NCBI GenBank assembly: GCA_029266015.1
Contig: JAJUFK010000062.1
Coordinates: 1-11,128 of the forward strand
Direction: 5' to 3'
Length of the DNA: 11,128 bases
Origin: Bacteroidota bacterium
GTDB lineage: Bacteria > Bacteroidota > Bacteroidia > Bacteroidales > UBA1715
In this document: in pieces, positions 6,664 through 11,128 of the stretch
Layout: every line of letters begins with the position of its first letter
Position numbering within the stretch: position 1 is the stretch's first letter
Notes under the pieces: generated by a model
The model's input: the letters and a program-made list of their open reading frames with translations, nothing else
Told to the model about the DNA's origin: nothing
Databases searched by the model: none
Translations under genes and position numbers: made by a program

Positions 6664-8997
6664 ATGACTATTTCACAACTGTTTGATGTACACGAATGGC
6701 ACATTATTGAATCAACATTTGATGCTAACCGCCATAAAATAGCCGAAAGTATTTTTAGTATCGGAAACGGACACATGGGGCAACGTGCTAATTTTGAAGA
6801 AACATATTCCGGAAAAACTTTATCAGGCAATTATATTGGAGGTGTTTTTTATCCTGACAAAACACGAGTTGGTTGGTGGAAAAATGGATATCCCGATTAT
6901 TTTGCAAAAGTTCTTAATGCTCCCAATTGGATTGGAATAGATATTTACATAAACGGAGAAAAATGTGATTTAGCAAAAGTTGCCTTCATTTCATTTAAAC
7001 GTGTTTTGAATATGAAAGAAGGAACATTACACAAGACATGTGAAGTAGAATTAGCAAACAAAATTCGGTTATTACTGTCGAGTACACGTTTTGTAAGTAT
7101 GCATATGGTAGAAATTGGAGCTATTGAATATTATATAACACCACTCAACGCAGATTGTTCAATTCAAATAGAATCATATATAAATTCTGATGTTCATAAT
7201 GAAGACGCTAATTATAACGAACAATTCTGGGAATCGGTTTCACAAAACTATACCAACAATAGTGCTTTAGCAATTGACCGAACAAAAAAAACACAATACG
7301 ATGTACCGCAATTTACCGTTGCTACAGGTATGCACAATCAATTTTTTATACAAAATAAAAAACAATCAGGTATTTCTACGTTTTCAAAAAAAGGATTACG
7401 AATAATAGAAAAAGCAGAATTGAAATTACAACAACAACAAACCTGTAAAATTATAAAAATTGCCACTCAAGTTTCGTCACTCAATCATGCAGAAAAAACA
7501 ATAGAACAGGCTGCATATACAGTTTTAGAAAAAGCTGTTGAAACAGGGTACAAACAATTATTAAAAAACCATATTGCCATATGGGCCGACAAATGGAAAT
7601 TGTGTGACATCACTATAAAAGGCGATACCAAAGCTCAACAGGGTATTCGATTCAACATTTTTCAATTACAACAAACATATACAGGTAATGACAGTAGATT
7701 AAATATCGGCCCCAAAGGCTTTACAGGCGAAAAATATGGAGGTAGCACATATTGGGATACCGAAGCTTTTTGTCTATCATTTTATTTAGCTACATCACCC
7801 GAAACTGTTGCAAAAAATTTATTACTCTATAGATATAAACAACTTAATCGTGCCATAAAAAATGCCGAAAAACTTGGATTTTCAAACGGAGCAGCATTAT
7901 ATCCTATGGTTACCATGACCGGAGATGAGTGTCATAACGAATGGGAAATAACCTTTGAAGAAATCCATAGAAACGGTGCTATTGCATATGCTATATACAA
8001 CTATGTAAATTACACAGGCGACAAATCATATTTGGTAGAATACGGACTCGAAGTTTTAATAGCAATTGCTCGATTTTGGACTCAGCGTGTTACTCTATCT
8101 CCTACCAAACGAAAATATATGATTTTAGGAGTTACCGGCCCCAATGAATACGAAAACAACGTAAACAATAATTGGTACACAAACTATTTTGCCCGATGGT
8201 GTTTGCAGTATACTCTTGAAACTATAAGTTGGGTAAAACGAGTTGCTAATCAAGAATTTATCGAATTATCTCAACGAATTTCATTTGATGAAAATTATGA
8301 GGTAATTCGTTGGACAGATATTATAAAAAATATGTATTTACCCGAAGATGTAACCTATGACATAATTTTGCAACAAGATGGATATTTAGACAAAGATTTA
8401 TCAACCGTACATGATATTCCTGCTAATCAACGCCCAATAAATCAACATTGGTCATGGGATAGAATTTTGCGTTCATGCTATATAAAGCAAGCCGATGTAG
8501 TTCAGGGATTATATGTTTTTGAATCAGATTTTGACAAAGAAACAATTACTCGAAATTTTAACTTTTACGAAGCTCGATGTGTACACGAATCTTCTTTATC
8601 TCCTTGTATTCATTCGGTAGTTGCCTCAAAAATTGGTAACGCAGACAAAGCATACGAATTATATTTAAGAACTGCTCGATTAGATTTAGATGATTATAAC
8701 AAAGAAGCTCACGAAGGATTACATATAACAAGTATGGCAGGAACATGGCTTGCCATAGTTCAGGGATTTGCTGGATTACGATGGAATCAATATGGATTAA
8801 GTCTAAATCCCCAAATTCCAAAACATTGGAAATCATTTTCATTCAAAATAATCTATCGTGGAGCTTTAATAACTATAACAATTGAAGCTAAAAAAGCTAC
8901 TATTTTACTTGAATCAGGTTTTGTATCTCATATTACGGTTTGCAATCAAAAATACTCATTACAAGTTGGTTGTGAATTACATATTAATTTACAATAG
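6664..8997 (+). CDS. GH65 glycoside phosphorylase, maltose phosphorylase-like
   Basis: A 777-residue member of glycoside hydrolase family 65, of normal family length and without a signal peptide. The best guess is cytoplasmic maltose phosphorylase, converting maltose and phosphate into beta-glucose 1-phosphate and glucose; kojibiose, trehalose or nigerose phosphorylase are the alternatives. Residues 1 to about 280 are the N-terminal beta-sandwich, the middle is the (alpha/alpha)6 barrel, and the last 60 or so a small beta domain. Family motifs are K-G-F-T-G-E-K-Y-G-G near residue 350-360, then Y363-W-D-T-E367, V490-T-G-P-N-E495-Y with E495 as catalytic acid, the glucose-binding K608-Q609-A-D-V612, and the phosphate-binding H641-E-S-S-L-S646. 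The ATG follows A/T-rich sequence without a ribosome binding site. No beta-phosphoglucomutase gene, the usual partner, is nearby. The AlkD-like gene begins 2 bases after its stop, implying co-transcription. Confidence 0.9.
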   Translation: MTISQLFDVHEWHIIESTFDANRHKIAESIFSIGNGHMGQRANFEETYSGKTLSGNYIGGVFYPDKTRVGWWKNGYPDYFAKVLNAPNWIGIDIYINGEKCDLAKVAFISFKRVLNMKEGTLHKTCEVELANKIRLLLSSTRFVSMHMVEIGAIEYYITPLNADCSIQIESYINSDVHNEDANYNEQFWESVSQNYTNNSALAIDRTKKTQYDVPQFTVATGMHNQFFIQNKKQSGISTFSKKGLRIIEKAELKLQQQQTCKIIKIATQVSSLNHAEKTIEQAAYTVLEKAVETGYKQLLKNHIAIWADKWKLCDITIKGDTKAQQGIRFNIFQLQQTYTGNDSRLNIGPKGFTGEKYGGSTYWDTEAFCLSFYLATSPETVAKNLLLYRYKQLNRAIKNAEKLGFSNGAALYPMVTMTGDECHNEWEITFEEIHRNGAIAYAIYNYVNYTGDKSYLVEYGLEVLIAIARFWTQRVTLSPTKRKYMILGVTGPNEYENNVNNNWYTNYFARWCLQYTLETISWVKRVANQEFIELSQRISFDENYEVIRWTDIIKNMYLPEDVTYDIILQQDGYLDKDLSTVHDIPANQRPINQHWSWDRILRSCYIKQADVVQGLYVFESDFDKETITRNFNFYEARCVHESSLSPCIHSVVASKIGNADKAYELYLRTARLDLDDYNKEAHEGLHITSMAGTWLAIVQGFAGLRWNQYGLSLNPQIPKHWKSFSFKIIYRGALITITIEAKKATILLESGFVSHITVCNQKYSLQVGCELHINLQ

Positions 8998-8999
8998 CA

Positions 9000-9737
9000 A
9001 TGTCTCATTCAATTGTACAAACTATTCGAAATTCATTCGCATCTATGCAAAATGAAGCTATACAAACGAGCAATTGTAAATTCTTCAAAGAAACAATACA
9101 AACGTATGGAATTAGAAGTTTGGACATAGAAAAAATTACTAAACAATATAAAACTCATATTCAAAAATGTAACAAACAAATTGTTTTTGATATGTGCAAA
9201 GAATTATGGCATTCAGGATATATTGAAGAAGGATTTGTTGCCTGTCATTTTACACAGTATATTCAAAAACAATTAGACTCAGATGATATCTATATATTTT
9301 CTGAATGGATAGATACATATATTTCTAATTGGGCAACTTGTGATACATTTTGCAATCATACTGTAGGCGAATTACTACAAAATTTTCCGGAAATTCTTCC
9401 TCACATTAAACAATGGGCATATTCCAATAATATGTGGAAACGCAGAGCTTCTGCTGTTTCACTAATATTACCTGCTCGCAGAGGATTATATAAAGAAACA
9501 GTATTTGAAATTGCCGAAATTTTATTGCATGATTCTGAAGATTTAGTTCAAAAAGGATACGGTTGGATGTTGAAAGAAACATCAAAACCATATAGTAACG
9601 ATGTTTTTAATTTTATAATGAAACATAAACATTCTATACCACGAACTGCACTAAGATATGCAATAGAAAAAATGCCTCCTGAATTACGCTCCAAAGCAAT
9701 GGAAAAAATAAAATTACAACATATTACTGTGTTCTAA
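9000..9737 (+). CDS. DNA alkylation repair protein, AlkD-like HEAT-repeat glycosylase
   Basis: A 245-residue all-helical protein of the DNA alkylation repair family (PF08713), typical in length. AlkD-type enzymes remove N3- and N7-alkylated purines in base-excision repair, holding DNA in a concave groove of HEAT-like repeats. Characteristic segments are N110-W-A-T-C-D115, where W111 and D115 have the spacing of the AlkD catalytic Trp and Asp; W146-K-R-R149-A-S-A-V, where R148 or R149 fits the conserved active-site Arg; D181-L-V-Q-K-G-Y-G-W-M; and R215-T-A-L-R-Y-A-I-E-K-M-P. Residue equivalences are from memory of the family pattern. The ATG lies 2 bases after the GH65 stop, so expression probably depends on the GH65 promoter and translational coupling is likely. 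Its last 24 bases overlap the end of the convergent helicase gene. Some family members lack glycosylase activity, so the exact lesion is unknown. Confidence 0.85.
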   Translation: MSHSIVQTIRNSFASMQNEAIQTSNCKFFKETIQTYGIRSLDIEKITKQYKTHIQKCNKQIVFDMCKELWHSGYIEEGFVACHFTQYIQKQLDSDDIYIFSEWIDTYISNWATCDTFCNHTVGELLQNFPEILPHIKQWAYSNNMWKRRASAVSLILPARRGLYKETVFEIAEILLHDSEDLVQKGYGWMLKETSKPYSNDVFNFIMKHKHSIPRTALRYAIEKMPPELRSKAMEKIKLQHITVF

Positions 9738-11128
9738 CCAAGCCATACAAAACCGTATATCGGAATACGGTATATGTTCGGGCACTGCCTCTTTAACTTC
9801 TTTAAGAGATTTTGTTTGCAATGTAACAATAGTTTTTGAAACTAATTCTAACGTTTCTTTTTCTACGAGTTCGCGTATATCAATCATACCTTCTGCAACA
9901 AAATAAGCAATATGGTTTTCAATTGTAGAAACAGTAAAATCTCTTTGCTTAGCAATATCCTCAATAGACATACCTGAACAAAACATTTCGTATGTAATTT
10001 CACGAGTATTACGGGTATCTTTTAATTGTTTTGCCGGTTTATCTTGTATTTTTTTTCCTTTTTTTCGCTGTACTTTCTTTATTGTTTGAGTTTTTTTCTG
10101 TAAAACATATCTTTCTTGAGGATTCTGTAACAAAACAATCGCATCTTTTTTTATTGTTTCGTTATGCATCATAGCATCAATAAGTGCAATACATTTTTTA
10201 ATTTTTTGCAACTTTGTATAATATTGCAATTCTAACTGTGAAAGTTCATTTGTATATGCTTTCACTCCTCGCAAATCTTGCAATTGCTCCATTATAGCAA
10301 ATATTTTTTTTGAAATTGCCCCCATAAGTGGTTCAAAATAGGCATATGCTTTTTCAATTCTATCTTTTATAACATGAATTTCGGCATTGGATTGAATTAA
10401 ATTACGCAATTGAATACTAAATGTATTACTAACATCAACAATAGGAACAACATCAAGTTTTACATCTTGTATTTGTACTAAAAATTGTTGTTTTACAGAA
10501 CGATTCTCATCTTTAGTATATGTATCAATATGCAATTGCAATTCATATACAAGTGAATTAAAATCAAATGTTTGCAAAATTGAAGAATACAAATATTCTC
10601 GAGCTGCCTTTTCATATTCTTGTTCTAAATCAGCATATGAATGTTTTGCGTTTGTAAAATTAAGCAATCGTTCATTTTGCTCAGGAGCATCATCTACAAT
10701 TGGCTGCGACAATACAAGTCCGTCTAATGATTCTAATCGAGACAAAGCCACATATATTTGACCGGGAGCAAATGCCTCTGAAACATCTATGATAGCTTGT
10801 TTAAATGTTAAACCTTGACTTTTATGAACTGTAACAGCCCAAGCCAATTTAATAGGAAAATGAGTAAACGTTCCAATTACCGTTTCATCAATAGCTCCGG
10901 TCTCATAATTAAGAACAAATCGTTTATTTTCCCACGTATATAAATCAACCTTTACGATATTTCCCGTATCTGGGAATTCAACTTCAATTCCATCTTGTTC
11001 TAAATAAGAAATTCTACCAATTTTACCATTAAAATATTGTGAACCGCCAGAATAATCATTTTTAATAAACATAACTTGTGCTCCAACCTTTAGTTCTAAT
11101 GTAGTATCAACCGGATATAAATGTTCGG
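9714..11128 (-). CDS. Pif1-like DNA helicase with C-terminal HTH domain (partial)
   Basis: The frame on the minus strand is open to the right edge: upstream of the Met at 11072 it continues as L-E-L-K-V-G-A-Q-V-M-F-I-K-N-D, a canonical Pif1/RecD-type segment. The Met at 11072 is therefore internal and the 5' part with the Walker A and B motifs lies outside. About 471 C-terminal residues are visible. A-W-A-V-T-V-H-K-S-Q-G-L-T-F (about 10800-10850) and Q-I-Y-V-A-L-S-R (about 10737-10760) are helicase motifs V and VI of superfamily 1B. A roughly 250-residue helical spacer with coiled-coil character follows, then a lysine-rich linker (about 10010-10110). Near the end is a helix-turn-helix like PF14493 (I-T-Y-E-M-F-C-S-G-M-S-I-E-D-I-A, about 9865-10010). 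Such proteins use ATP to unwind DNA 5'-3'; the HTH domain may add DNA binding. The stop codon (9716-9714) lies inside the convergent AlkD-like gene. Confidence 0.88.
   Translation of the reverse strand, partial: EHLYPVDTTLELKVGAQVMFIKNDYSGGSQYFNGKIGRISYLEQDGIEVEFPDTGNIVKVDLYTWENKRFVLNYETGAIDETVIGTFTHFPIKLAWAVTVHKSQGLTFKQAIIDVSEAFAPGQIYVALSRLESLDGLVLSQPIVDDAPEQNERLLNFTNAKHSYADLEQEYEKAAREYLYSSILQTFDFNSLVYELQLHIDTYTKDENRSVKQQFLVQIQDVKLDVVPIVDVSNTFSIQLRNLIQSNAEIHVIKDRIEKAYAYFEPLMGAISKKIFAIMEQLQDLRGVKAYTNELSQLELQYYTKLQKIKKCIALIDAMMHNETIKKDAIVLLQNPQERYVLQKKTQTIKKVQRKKGKKIQDKPAKQLKDTRNTREITYEMFCSGMSIEDIAKQRDFTVSTIENHIAYFVAEGMIDIRELVEKETLELVSKTIVTLQTKSLKEVKEAVPEHIPYSDIRFCMAWLEHSNML

Noticed and set aside
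8558..8842. Antisense open frame (94 codons) inside GH65
   Set aside because: It covers the conserved phosphate-binding region of GH65 on the other strand and shows no features of its own.
11070..11072. ATG at 11072 as the start of the helicase
   Set aside because: The frame stays open to the window edge and the upstream codons encode L-E-L-K-V-G-A-Q-V, a conserved helicase segment directly continuous with the Met, so it is internal.

Overview
The window looks like chromosomal DNA from a low-GC (by eye about 30% G+C) member of the Bacteroidota, most likely the Bacteroidales. Three things point there. Several genes and the tRNA are preceded by a -7 element of the form TAnnTTTG, and start codons follow A-rich leaders with no Shine-Dalgarno sequence. 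The gene families are typical of the group: a DUF2851 protein, a secreted dipeptidyl-peptidase IV, a GH65 phosphorylase, and a Pif1-type helicase with a C-terminal helix-turn-helix domain. The thioredoxin also resembles the Bacteroidales type. I see no phage genes, transposases, CRISPR arrays or long direct repeats.

Layout: positions 1-113 (minus) hold the N-terminus of a probable PLP-dependent aminotransferase that runs off the left edge. A divergent intergenic region (114-261) separates it from a 682-residue protein of unrecognised family that looks like an intracellular six-hairpin (alpha/alpha barrel) carbohydrate-active enzyme. Next come a DUF2851 protein (2393-3673), a cytosolic thioredoxin (3750-4106) ending at a hairpin, a secreted DPP IV serine peptidase (4210-6357), and a tRNA-Leu(GAG) (6426-6509) with a well-spaced -33/-7 promoter and a perfect 17-bp-stem terminator. 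A GH65 maltose-phosphorylase-like enzyme (6664-8997) follows, and 2 bp later an AlkD-like DNA alkylation repair protein (9000-9737). The last gene, on the minus strand, is the C-terminal part of a Pif1-like helicase (9714 to the right edge); its end overlaps the end of the AlkD-like gene by 24 bp.

How the genes work together: this is mostly a run of housekeeping and metabolic genes rather than one pathway. GH65 and the AlkD-like gene are almost certainly co-transcribed although their functions look unrelated. DPP IV fits a periplasmic dipeptide-scavenging, proteolytic lifestyle, and GH65 fits phosphorolytic use of maltose-type disaccharides. No clear new multi-gene system is visible. The best candidates for new biology are the unassigned 682-residue enzyme-like protein and the DUF2851 protein, which has a nuclease-like residue pattern and a C-terminal cysteine cluster.
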